A DNA stretch of 64,000 nucleotides from Aptenodytes patagonicus (taxonomy: Eukaryota > Chordata > Aves > Sphenisciformes > Spheniscidae): positions 168,916,853 to 168,980,852 of the forward strand of contig NC_134950.1 of assembly GCF_965638725.1 (NCBI RefSeq), given 5' to 3'. Of the stretch, positions 52,290 to 62,019 are shown piece after piece. Numbering within the stretch: position 1 is the first letter of the stretch; each line of letters opens with the position of its first letter. The translations under genes were made by a program, and so were the position numbers. The notes below the pieces were generated by a model. The model was not told the origin of the DNA. It saw nothing but the letters and a program-made list of their open reading frames with translations, and searched no databases.

Positions 52290-53110
52290 AGAGGCCCGGG
52301 TGGGCGTGGGGCAGGGGAAGCCGGGTGAAACGCGCGCCCCGGCTGCCCTGACCTTGCCGACACCCGCAGCAGGGAGGCGCGGGGCGCCGGCACGGCCACC
52401 CGCGGGGGACAGCTCTGACACGGGTGGAAGAAGACGGGTGGGAAAGCGACAGGTCCCAGCGCCCCTCCTGGCAAGGGGGCGGCCCTGGGCACCACCAAGC
52501 TGCCTTCCCCCTGCCCAGACCCACACGGGGCCCCTGCCCTGCCCCTGCCCCGGGGCCCCGCAACCCACACCGGGCTTCTGCCCTACTCCAGGCCCAGGCG
52601 CCTCCACCCACACAGGGCCTCCGCCCCGAGATCTGCCCCAGATGGTACCCCCACACCCCAGCTTGCCCCCCCCTACCTCCCCGTGGTCCCGGTTCCCCCA
52701 CCCCGATCCTCCCCCGGAGGCCCCGGCCCTCACCACCACGCCGCCGCTTCCCCTCGCTGATCCCGATACCGGCCGGCGTCTGCTGCGCCTGGCCCCGCCC
52801 CCCGGCTCTTATTGGTCGGCTTCGCCCCGCCCCCTCCGCCCTTGGCGCCCGAGAACCACAGCTCCCAGCGTGCCGCGCGGCAAGCCCGCCCGCCGCCAGC
52901 CAATCCAGAGCGCGGCCGCTGACGCCGCGCGTGTCGCCACCCGGCCGGGGCGGGAGGAAGGGGCGCGTGCCCAGTCCTTACGGGCGGGGAGGCGGGGCAG
53001 GCCGTGACGTCGCCGCGGGGGCTCTCCGCATTGCGGCGGGAGCGGAGTCACGGGGGGGAGGAGGCGGCGGCTCCTGGCCCGCCGCTAGGGGGCGCTGTGG
53101 GGCAGGGCCG
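52290..53110. promoter_or_regulatory. HIGD1A: CpG island, probable HIGD1A promoter
   Basis: GC-rich, CpG-dense DNA about 1.5-2.3 kb upstream of the HIGD1A ATG. A minus-strand donor candidate GTGGTG|GTGAGG lies at 52734/52733 for a noncoding first exon. A motif of the form ATTGG (CCAAT box, minus strand CCAAT) occurs near 52811 and 52900. The island's right end runs straight into the minisatellite. Confidence 0.6.
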
Positions 53111-53114
53111 CGGT

Positions 53115-54940
53115 AGCCCCTGCCCGCCCCTGCCCACAGCCCCCGCCCGCCGCTGCCCGCCCCTGCCCGCAGCCCCTGCCCACAGCCCCCGCCCGCCTCT
53201 GCCCGCCCCTGCCCACAGCCCCTGCCCGCCGCTGCCCGCCCCCCCGCCCGCTCCCTCTGTCCGCCGCTGCCCGCCCCTGCCCACAGCCCCCGCCCGCCTC
53301 TGCCCGCCCCTGCCCGCAGCCCCTGCCCACAGCCTCTGCCCGCCCCTGCCCGCCCCTGCCCACAGCCCCTGCCCACAGCCCCTGCCCGCAGCCCCTGCCG
53401 ACAGCCCCTGCCCGCCTCTGCCCAAAGCCTCTGCCCACAGCCCCTGCCCACAGCCTCTGCCCGCCCCTGCCGACAGCCCCTGCCCGCCTCTGCCCGCCCC
53501 GGCCGACAGCCCCTGCCCACAGCCTCTGCCCGCCCCTGCCCACAGCCCCCGCCCGCCTCTGCCCGCCCCTGCCCGCAGCCCCTGCCCACAGCCCCCGCCC
53601 GCCTCTGCCCGCCCCTGCCCACAGCCCCTGCCCGCCGCTGCCCGCCCCCCCGCCCGCTCCCTCTGTCCGCCGCTGCCCGCCCCTGCCCACAGCCCCCGCC
53701 CGCCTCTGCCCGCCCCTGCCCGCAGCCCCTGCCCACAGCCTCTGCCCGCCCCTGCCCGCCCCTGCCCACAGCCCCTGCCCACAGCCCCTGCCCGCAGCCC
53801 CTGCCGACAGCCCCTGCCCGCCTCTGCCCAAAGCCTCTGCCCACAGCCCCTGCCCACAGCCTCTGCCCGCCCCTGCCGACAGCCCCTGCCCGCCTCTGCC
53901 CGCCCCGGCCGACAGCCCCTGCCCACAGCCTCTGCCCGCCCCTGCCGACAGCCCCTGCCCGCCTCTGCCCGCCCCGGCCGACAGCCCCTGCCCACAGCCT
54001 CTGCCCGCCCCTGCCGACAGCCCCTGCCCGCAGCCCCTGCCCGCCCCTGCCCACAGCCTCTGCCCACAGCCCCTGCCCGCAGCCTCTGCCCGCCCCTGCC
54101 CGCAGCCCCTGCCGACAGCCCCTGCCCGCCTCTGCCCGCAGCCCCTGCCGACAGCCCCTGCCCGCCTCTGCCCGCAGCCCCTGCCCGCCGCTGCCCGCTC
54201 CCTCTGTCCGCCGCTGCCCGCCCCTGCCCGCAGCCCCTGCCCACAGTCCCCGCCCGCCTCTGCCCGCCCCTGCCCGCAGCCCCTGCCCACAGCCCCCGCC
54301 CGCCTCTGCCCGCCTCTGCCCGCAGCCCCTGCCCGCCGCTGCCCGCCCCCCCGCCCGCTCCCTCTGTCCGCCGCTGCCCGCCCCTGCCCACAGCCCCCGC
54401 CCGCCTCTGCCCGCCCCTGCCCGCAGCCCCTGCCCACAGCCTCTGCCCGCCCCTGCCCGCAGCCCCTGCCCGCCTCTGCCCGTCTCTGCCCGCAGCCCCT
54501 GCCGACAGCCCCTGCCCGCCTCTGCCCACAGCCCCTGCCCGCAGCCCCTGCCCGCCCCTGCCCACAGCCCCTGCCCACAGCCCCTGCCCGCCCCTGCCCA
54601 CAGCCCCCGCCCGCCTCTGCCCGCCCCTGCCCGCAGCCCCTGCCGACAGCCCCTGCCCGCCTCTGCCCGCAGCCCCTGCCCGCCGCTGCCCGCTCCCTCT
54701 GTCCGCCGCTGCCCGCCCCTGCCCACAGCCCCCGCCCGCCTCTGCCCGCCCCTGCCCACAGCCTCTGCCCGCCCCTGCCCGCAGCCCCTGCCCGCAGCCC
54801 CTGCCCACAGCCTCTGCCCGCCCCTGCCCGCAGCCCCTGCCCGCAGCCCCTGCCCACAGCCCCTGCCCGCCCCTGCCCGCAGCCCCTGCCCCTGCCCGCC
54901 CCTGCCTGCCCGTGCCCACAGCCCCCCTGCCCGCAGCCCC
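53115..54940. repeat. 1.8-kb C-rich hierarchical minisatellite
   Basis: Built from short units such as CCCCTGCCCGCAG, CCCCTGCCCACAG, CCTCTGCCCGC and CCCCTGCCGACAG. These are organised in larger repeats: a 406-bp block (about 53185-53540) recurs at about 53591-53946 without a difference I could see, and a 70-bp unit is tandem at about 53858-54025. The marker string CTCCCTCTGTCCGCC recurs at 53251, 53657, 54198, 54358 and 54693. The minus strand is rich in GGGG and GGG runs and could form G-quadruplexes. Almost no stop codons occur, so frames of 650-690 codons are open on both strands; these are not genes. Confidence 0.97.
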
Positions 54941-57229
54941 TGGAACCTGCGAAACGGGCAGCTGGGCGCCGCCCTGCCCGAAACTGGGTGCGTTTCCCCG
55001 TGCCCCGAGCACGGCTGGGCAGGAATAGTTGGGGTTTGCAAAACATGGAGACTTTGGGTTGAACCTGGCGACTTGTTTCACCCCAAAAAGTGGGGGTTTA
55101 GGCCGCCGGTTTTAGGATGGAAAAGCAGGCTGCAGCTTTTCCTGCAACTTGGGGGCTTTTCGCTTTGAAAGCTTCTCATGTCAGTGTAAACCCACGCTTC
55201 GACATCAAGTGGAAGCTTTGCTAAAGCAAAGGGCAAAGACAGAGCCCGGCTTTCCCTCGGTCTGATTTTCTTTTTCCTGCCAGTGAATTGACTTATTGAC
55301 TATTTTTTCCTGAATTTCAGCTTTCAAGCAGAGCTCACTCTGCCCCCGCTGTGTGCCGGGCAGTGGATTTTGAAGCCCAAAGGCAACCTAGAAATTGCTC
55401 CTGACTTCAACTGAACCGAACTCTGGAGCAGGAGGAAAAATCCCCTGGGATCCTGAAGACGCCTAAAACCCTCCCCTAAACCCGGGGGCAGCTTGTCAGA
55501 GCAAAACAGCAAAGAAAAGTCCTTTTCTCCAAAAACCCTGCCCGGTTTTGTAGTGCTCCGGTGGCGGTGTTCGTGATTCCCCATCTCCGAGCGCGGGGGG
55601 AAGCAGAGCTGCTGCTCCTGCAAGGCCACCCCGCAGCTGACACACGGCATTTTCGGCAGCACAAAAGAAAGCGGCTCGGATAACTGTTTGTTAGTACCGC
55701 TGCGTCTCTCTAAATGTGCTTCCCATTATGGGTAATCTGGTTACTTTAATTGCCAAAGCCATTAAGGCTCTGCAGAGTCTGGAAAAAAAAAAAGCAAGCT
55801 ATGCAATTACCAGCTCCCGAATTGAGTTAAAACCTTGTAATGAATTACAGTGAAGGCTACTTTCTCCGGTGACTCTCCGAGGCACATTTCATTCCTTGCA
55901 GCTCTGCGCGATATGTGCTTCAGGGGAGAAACTCAATTAAAAACAAAAACTTATTTCATTTTAATTTCTGGGCTAAAGAAACTGCTGTCACCTGTAGCGT
56001 CCCTGCGTGCGTGCCTGGTGCCTCGGCTTTGCGAGCGGCTTCTTGCTCTGTCCTAATGTGTGTGTTACCCATATATAGTGATTATAGGATATCTTTTAAA
56101 TGCAAGCACGCGTGTACACCAGCTGATGGTGGCGAACATGGAAATGGGTAAAAATAACCTATTTCTCTCTGTGGATCCACCTGCCACGGGGCAGGTTGGG
56201 TGCGGAGCTGTGGCCATCGCTGCTGCTCCGTTCTCCCGTTTTTACCGGGGTGGTTTGGGGTTTATAAAGCGCAACCGGGATTGGTACGGGGAATGGCCTT
56301 GGCACGGTCAGGGTGTTCCCCATGGCCCCGTTCGGTAGTGAGACGAGGGAAATGAGCCGGAGGGTGACCACTCACCGACTGTGGTGCTCTAAAACCTCTC
56401 CGATAAACCAGTTTATCAGAGACACCTTTGACAGGCGAGCGAAGGGTCATGCCGTGAAGCTGTCGCCAAAACGTCCCCGTGGCAGTGCCAGGAGCCTGGC
56501 ACATCTCTGCTGTGGCCGATCTCTGTTTGCACGTTCAACCACGGCAATAAGCTCTTTATCCCAGTACCACTTGCAAGGCTTCGCTGCTGCCTGCAAAGAC
56601 ATGTGATTGTCCCCACGGAGCTGCCAGCGCCCGCCGGCCCCGGCCGTGTCCCCGCCGGTAGCCGTTTCTGCTCTTGCAGGGGATGAGGATCCTGCAGCAT
56701 CCAAGTAGCACGTGGCTTATTCAGATTTACTGGAAAAAATGCAGATTTCTGCGCTGAGGTCTCAGCCCCAGGAGCCTCTCAGTGCAGAGACCAAGCGAGT
56801 CCAATCCTGCCTGCGGGAGCTGGGAGGTGGGCAGGGTGGACATCATCTTAATATCCATCTGTCAGGCAGCGGCAGATGTTTCCACTAACTAAAGCTTTCA
56901 GAAAACAAAATAACAAGAGGGAGCTTGTTGCCACATCTGGGGTTGGGATGCAGCAAACCCAGGACCAACAGGGGAAAAGGCATTAGGGACAAATTGCTTG
57001 TGTGGGAGGAGATGGGGTGGAGAAAAGGGGAGGATCGAGATGGACAGGGGAAAAGCACGCATGGAAAAAGGGAGAGACGAAGGGCAAAAGGAACTGGTTA
57101 TATTTAAGCAAGTGGCTGGTCTGTGTGCTCCTCCAGGTGACCCTGGTCTAGCACATCCCAGAAAAACCTGCTTCAGACTATTTTGTGGGTGGTCTCACCA
57201 CCCAGCCTGTGCACGCTGGGGTGCGCGGG
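54941..57229. other. Intergenic, no gene recognised
   Basis: Single-copy-looking sequence between the minisatellite and the LTR. I looked here for exons that would precede the kinase exon at 57850 (glycine loop, VAIK lysine) and saw none. No repeat was recognised. Confidence 0.5.
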
Positions 57230-57786
57230 TGTCGTGGTTTAACCTCAGTCGGCAACTGAGCACCACGCAGCTGCTCACTCACTCCCCCCCCACCCGGTGG
57301 GATGGGGGAGAGAATTGGAAGAGCACAAGTGAGAAAAACTTGTGGGTTGAGATAAAAACAGTTTAGTAATTGAAACAAAATGATAATATTAATAATATAA
57401 TAATAATAATACACAAAGCAAGTGATGCACAGTGCAATTGCTCACCACCCGCCGACCGATGCCCAGCCAGTCCCTGAGCAGTGGCCCCCCTGGCCAGCTT
57501 TCCCCAGTTGATGTACTGAGCATGACGTCCCATGGTATGGAATGTCCCTTTGGCCAGTTGGGGTCAGCTGTCCTGGCCGTGCCCCCTCCCAGCTTCTTGT
57601 GCACTTTCAGCCTGCTCAGTCGGTAGAGCATGGAAAACTAAAAAGTCCTTGGCTCGTGTAAGCATTACCTAGCAACAACTAAAACATCGGTGTGTTATCA
57701 ACATTGTTCTCATCCTAAATCCAAAACACAGCACTGTACCAGCTACTAGGAAGGAAATTAACTCTATCCCTGCTGAAACCAGGACA
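57230..57786 (+). mobile_element. Endogenous retrovirus LTR, avian family
   Basis: 557 bp starting TGTCGTGGTTTAACC and ending AAACCAGGACA, that is TG...CA termini. The internal (TAATAA)-rich stretch and the ATGACGTCCCATGGTATGGAA block are ones I recall from common bird ERV LTRs. No duplication of the five flanking bases is seen directly (GCGGG before, AGAAT after). Four bases after the end is TGGTGCCC (57791-57798), which resembles the start of a tRNA primer-binding site, so this may be a 5' LTR rather than a solo LTR. I see no retroviral gene. Confidence 0.85.
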
Positions 57787-57790
57787 AGAA

Positions 57791-57798
57791 TGGTGCCC
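57791..57798 (+). promoter_or_regulatory. Primer-binding-site-like octamer after the LTR
   Basis: TGGTGCCC, four bases after the LTR terminus, matches the usual TGG-initial form and position of a retroviral PBS. The following bases do not obviously continue a tRNA complement, so this is weak. Confidence 0.25.
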
Positions 57799-57849
57799 TT
57801 GGGCATGCAGATAGGACGCCTCTGGTTTCTATCCCCTTTCTTCTACCAG

Positions 57850-58073
57850 GACATCGTACTCAGAAGTGGAGGTTCGAGATTACCTGTGGCAGATCCTCAG
57901 TGCCATTGAGTATCTCCACACACACAGCATCCTGCACTTGGATCTCAGATCTGAAAACATGATCGTCACCGAGCCCAACCTGCTGAAACTCCTGGATTTT
58001 GGCAATGCACAGTTCTACACACAAGACAAAGTCATTACCATGGACAAGTGCACAGACTATGTTGAAACCATGG
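57850..58073 (+). CDS. Orphan protein-kinase exon, SPEG/obscurin type
   Basis: A 224-bp exon with an excellent acceptor (CCCCTTTCTTCTACCAG) and a consensus donor (GTGAGT). It encodes 74 codons with one-base overhangs: SYSEVEVRDYLWQILSAIEY, then LHTHSILHLDLRSENMIVTE and LLKLLDFGNAQF, ending CTDYVETM plus G. This is the kinase catalytic core: the HRD motif appears as HLD with the catalytic aspartate kept, SEN replaces the usual PEN with the Asn kept, and DFG is intact. The ETM-G end would continue as the APE-motif Ala in the next exon. The wording is closest to my memory of the second kinase domain of SPEG and of obscurin. I found neither the upstream lobe exons nor the APE exon nearby. It is either a surviving exon of a lost or dispersed gene, an exon of a gene with distant partners, or a segment carried by the flanking retroelement. 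Confidence 0.7.
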
Positions 58074-58125
58074 GTGAGTACAGAGTTCAGTCACAGCAAC
58101 CTTGGCCTTGTATGCAATCTGTGGT

Positions 58126-58149
58126 AGACAGACAGACAGACAGACAGAG
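58126..58149. repeat. (ACAG)n microsatellite
   Basis: About six copies of the tetranucleotide, 50 bp downstream of the orphan kinase exon. Confidence 0.9.
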
Positions 58150-58216
58150 CCATTGGTCAAAGCAGCAGTTGGCCCCAGCAAGCAAATTCTCCCAGGTGCT
58201 GCCCTCCAGGGGCAGC

Positions 58217-58243
58217 AACTCTATCCCTGCCGAAATCAGGACA
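58217..58243 (+). mobile_element. 27-bp copy of the LTR 3' terminus
   Basis: This stretch matches the last 27 bases of the LTR at 57760-57786 in 25 of 27 positions, also ending AGGACA. Upstream similarity stops abruptly. The next bases are GCGTG, which resemble the GCGGG before the LTR start (4 of 5). It may be the remnant of a 3' LTR. Confidence 0.5.
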
Positions 58244-58249
58244 GCGTGA

Positions 58250-60239
58250 CCCACCAGCAATCTTCACGTGGTGCTGACGCAGATCCTCAGTCCCAGCGGC
58301 TCTGGCTGTCCCTAGCATGGTGCCTGACTTGAGCTATACAAGAGCAGGTCGTACTTCTCAAGGAGGGGTGCTGGGTCCCCACAGCACCCGTGGCAGGAGG
58401 CACTGCGGTCCTGATGGGTACCTCAGATGCCAAAGCCCAGCTCTGGGTGCAGGCGCCAGTTGTAGATGTTGTGGAGGGACACGGCGCGGAGATGATTCCT
58501 CCAGTGCTGTCACCCGCTGATCGACACCAGGAAAGGCAAAACAAAACCAGGGAGGTCACACTGAGCTCACGTTTCCTGCCCACGCTCTTACACAAGCAAA
58601 AGACGTTCCTAAAAGCCTGATTCAAGCCTCTGGCAGGATGGGAACTGCCTGCGGTGGAGAAGAAGCTCCTGTAAGTGCATTTTCTGCTTCTTGCTTGTAG
58701 ACAAAGCTGCATGAGAAACCTGGAGAGGTTCTCTTTGCTTCTTGAAAGTTAGCCAGCTCGTAAGCACTGAAGTTCCGGCAGACTTAGGATTAATTTCTGG
58801 GCTCAGCCCATGTTGCATCCGTTAGTTCTCCGCTACGAGCTATGGGATGGGGATGTGAACGTCACTGCCAGCGTGATACGGAGGAGGGAAGACGTGGCAG
58901 AGGGAGAAAAGGCATCTTGGTGGGCTGGAAGAGACCCAGAAATGGAAATTTTGGGGATGGCTCGTCCTGATGTGAGTGCAGAGGGTGTGTGTGTGGGAGG
59001 TGTTTAGGCGTCTCGCTGGGTATTGCTGCGACCAGAAGGGTGGGCAGCTTTCATTTTCTCTTGAAGGCATACAGTCAGAACTGCATATGGCTACGGATGA
59101 ATTTCTTCCAAAACATGAAACAGAAAAAAAACCCGCTCATTCCCAGAAAAGTCTTTTTCTGGCACTCTTCCGTGGCAGACCTCTGCTCTCCGCAGCTGCT
59201 CTGTCTGAAGTGTCCCGCAGCACTCATGAAAGAACTGCGAGACAGCAAGAAAACATTTCAATCCAGCTCAAACCAGATTTTCTTTTCTTTTCAGCCACCT
59301 GGAATTGCCTGGAATGGATATTTAAGCAATTTTAGACATGGGACCGCAACAGGTACGTCCACAGCTTCACCCCTTACGGCTGCACACCCACAGGCATCCT
59401 CAGCACCCCGCTCCAAGCCTTGAGTGCTTTGCTTAACCCGCTTGGGGTGCAGGGGCTCCCCTTTCCCGGGGTGTTTGTGGGGAGGGAGCCGTCCCTAGAA
59501 GGTGCAGAACCACCGTGGGGTATGTCCTCCTCAGGATGTGTAGCACAACCAGGGACCAACAGCTTCATTGCAGGTCTCTTGGGCTATGGGAGAAACAGGT
59601 CCTTGGGGAGAGCAAGTCAAGAGTGGCTGAAGCAGGGAACTACACAACCATGCCTGTTTTGGGATTGCTGGAAAAATGAGTCCCGGGGGGGATGGTGGGC
59701 AGCTTTGGCCATGGCTGAAAACCGGTGTGTTTTAGGGCTGGAGGAGTATTTGCGCTGTTCTTCCCTGTGACAGCCCTGGTTTGCTGCCAGAGCCTGGAGA
59801 TTAGTCTTGGTTTTTAAAACTCACATTAACCTTCATGGCACTGACGGGAGGTGGTTCAGGCAGATCCCATCTTCCACCATGGGCGATGGGCTCTTCAGCG
59901 ACGGCCGTTGCCCAGTTTGGGTGGCTTTTGGAAGATGAAACCCCCATAGTGTTCTTGTGTGGGGTTTTTATTCTGAAAATCAGACTCCAGAAATAGGAAG
60001 CTCTCCAAATCAGTCACCGTTTCCTGAAATCTGGGCTGCAGCTGTCTAAACACTGACGCCAGCCTGCAGTCCACACAGCCCTTGCCCTCCTTGGTCAGCA
60101 GGGTTTCAACCCATGCTTCACCTCACGCAGGATCGACTCCAGCAACATCCTTCCAGCTAAATCTAACCTCTACCTCTAACCTGGATTCAGGAGTTGATTC
60201 TGGTACCTACGTGTCCTTACCGTGGATGAGGCTTTGAGC
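58250..60239. other. ACKR2 upstream region, no further gene recognised
   Basis: Searched for the kinase APE exon and for upstream ACKR2 exons. One exon-like segment is listed separately at 59295-59352. Open frames such as the one at 58390-58620 show no family similarity I trust. Confidence 0.45.
59295..59352 (+). other. ACKR2: Candidate 5' exon of ACKR2
   Basis: 58 bp bounded by a strong acceptor (TCTTTTCTTTTCAG) and donor (CAACAG|GTACGT). It contains ATG at 59338 followed by GGACCGCAACAG (M-G-P-Q-Q, phase 0). Joined to the main exon at 60902 the frame is wrong. Joined at the weaker AAAG acceptor ending at 60930 it reads in frame into VATATTTATLLDAAN, giving about 367 residues. It may instead be 5' UTR. 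Confidence 0.3.
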
Positions 60240-60345
60240 AACCTGGTCTAGTGGAAGGTGTCCCTGCCCATGGCAGGGGGGTTGGAACTAGGTGATCTTT
60301 AAGGTCCCTTCGAACCCAAACCATCCTATGATTCTGTGGTTCTGT
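60240..60345 (+). mobile_element. CR1 LINE short 3' fragment
   Basis: About 105 bp: 'CATGGCAGGGGGGTTGGAAC' through CCTATGATTCTGTGGTTCTG octamers. Forward orientation, heavily 5'-truncated, about 550 bp upstream of the ACKR2 main exon. Confidence 0.93.
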
Positions 60346-60901
60346 ATTTTCCACTTACTAATATCTTTTACAAGAATCCATGGCTTTGTGTCCTCGAGTT
60401 GGCACGGAGAGGGGTCAGTGTCCTACCAGGAGCAGTAGGCTGGGAGCAGCCCCATCAACATAAAGGTGCCGGTGGCAGGTTCTGCTTCACCGAGAACTGA
60501 GATGCCGCTTTCTCAGTAGCGACCCGGGTGAATCTAAAGCAGCTCACAGCGAGGTGTGGTGGTGGATTTCCCATAATTTAGAGCAGAAACTTCCTCAAAG
60601 CTTGCAGTGGTGTCAGGAGGAAGTGGTGAGTTATGTCAGAGGAGACCGTGCTCATTTACTTTCAAGTTTTAATGTGTCAGACTAAGGAAACCAGAATGAT
60701 GGTTTTTTTATATGTATGTGTAGACAGCTGTCCCCATGCCGTAGGCAAAGGCCAAAGAGTGCAGGACACAAAATACTTATCAGAAGGTGGCAGAAATTTA
60801 AACCTACGAACTAGAGGAAAACCCTCCGCGGTGTGATATTTGTCTTTCTTGAGTGGATTGGAACAACATTTTGATCCCCTTCACTTGTCTTTTGTTCCTA
60901 G

Positions 60902-62019
60902 GCAGCCACTTGTCAAACGCAACTTCAAAGGTGGCAACAGCAACCACCACTGCCACCTTGCTGGATGCTGCCAATTCGAGCGACTACCCGTACGAGTACT
61001 TGGACGAGGAGGATTACATGCAGCATGGCCCCTGCACAAAAGAAGAGGTACTCTCCTTTAGCAGAGTATTCTTGCCATCTTTTTACACCGTGGTCTTCCT
61101 GGTTGGGTTGGCCGGGAATGTCCTCCTGTTTATTGTCCTCATTATGTACATCAAGAAGAAAAAGAAGATGACCGAGGTGTATCTGCTGAACCTGGTGGTT
61201 TCAGACTTCTTCTTGCTACTAACCCTTCCTTTTTGGGCTCTGCACATTGCTCAGTGGGTGACCTGGGACATATTGTGCCCAGCCTTAAATGCCATGTACA
61301 CTATGAATTTCTACAGTGGTATCTTTTTTGTGAGCTGCATGAGTCTGGACATGTATCTGCAGATAGTTCATGCTTGCTCTCCTCGCAGCTCCATGACACG
61401 GAGGAAGTCCATCTTTGTCTTGGTGGTGGTATGGGTCCTTTCCATACTTCTCTCCATTCCTGATGGCCTCTTCACCAGCACAAGGCAAATCCACAACAAA
61501 ACCATCATGTGTGCCCATGATTATGGCCAGAAACACTTATTTTGGAAAGTTGTCTTCCGGGTCATTCAAAACATCCTGGGTTTCCTTTTTCCCTTCCTCT
61601 TCATGGTGTTCTGCTATTCCCGCATAGCGTGTGTCCTCACCATGTCTCGGATGCCTGGCTCAAGGAGAGCACTCTGCTTAGTCTTTACTCTGGTGGGTGT
61701 CTTCTTTGTCCTGTGGTCCCCTTACAACATTGTCCTCATCCTTCACTCCCTGCAAGATGTTGGTGTGATCAGGACCTGTGAAAGCAGTAGGCAATTGGAC
61801 TATGCCATGCAGATCACAGAGAGTTTGTCCTTTGTCCACTGCTGTCTCAACCCCTTGCTCTATGCTTTTGTGAAAAAACGATTCAGGTTATATTTATGGA
61901 AGATCCCCCGGGCCATTTTCAGGAGAAGCGCTTTCTTTGACATCCAGCCTTCAGAGACAAGCCAGTCTTGCAGCAGATACGCAGCTGAGATAGAAATGTT
62001 GAGTATCACAAACGCATGA
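60902..62019 (+). CDS. ACKR2: ACKR2 (atypical chemokine receptor 2, D6), main coding exon
   Basis: ACKR2 is a seven-helix scavenger that internalises and degrades inflammatory CC chemokines without G-protein signalling. Seen here: an acidic Tyr-rich N-terminus (Tyr codons at 60985, 60991, 60997 and 61015; likely sulfated), helix 1 with GN, helix 2 (LLNLVVSDFF, TLPFW), helix 3 with NFYSGIFFVSCMSLD, helix 6 FVLWSPYN and helix 7 NPLLYAF. The DRY box is DMY followed by LQIV at 61348-61368, like the altered DKYLEIV of mammalian ACKR2. The tail is short and Ser-rich, ending SITNA before TGA at 62017. The frame has a TGA at 60850-60852 and no ATG before 61018, so the N-terminus must come from an upstream exon. 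The TTGTTCCTAG acceptor at 60901 fits, with phase 1 needed. AATAAA at 63112 or 63291 could end the mRNA. Confidence 0.92.

Noticed and set aside
52978-55081. Open frames of about 650-690 codons on both strands (Ala-Gly-Arg-Gln-rich or Pro-Ala-Cys-rich)
   Set aside because: They are translations of the C-rich minisatellite in every frame. No domain, no codon preference and no splice structure; open only because the repeat unit lacks stops.
58390-58620. Plus-strand frame starting A-P after a CACAG, considered as the kinase APE exon
   Set aside because: After the first two residues there is no match to the expected kinase sequence (no Glu after Ala-Pro, no DxW motif).
58287-58712. Minus-strand frames here, including a short LHNIYNWRLHPELGFGI-like peptide
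   Set aside because: Looks protein-like but is only about 20 residues, has no clear exon borders and no family I can name.
60853-60901. ACKR2 start at 60853
   Set aside because: The codon there is GTG, not ATG, and the stretch up to 60901 has the composition of a branch-point and polypyrimidine tract ending in CTAG.
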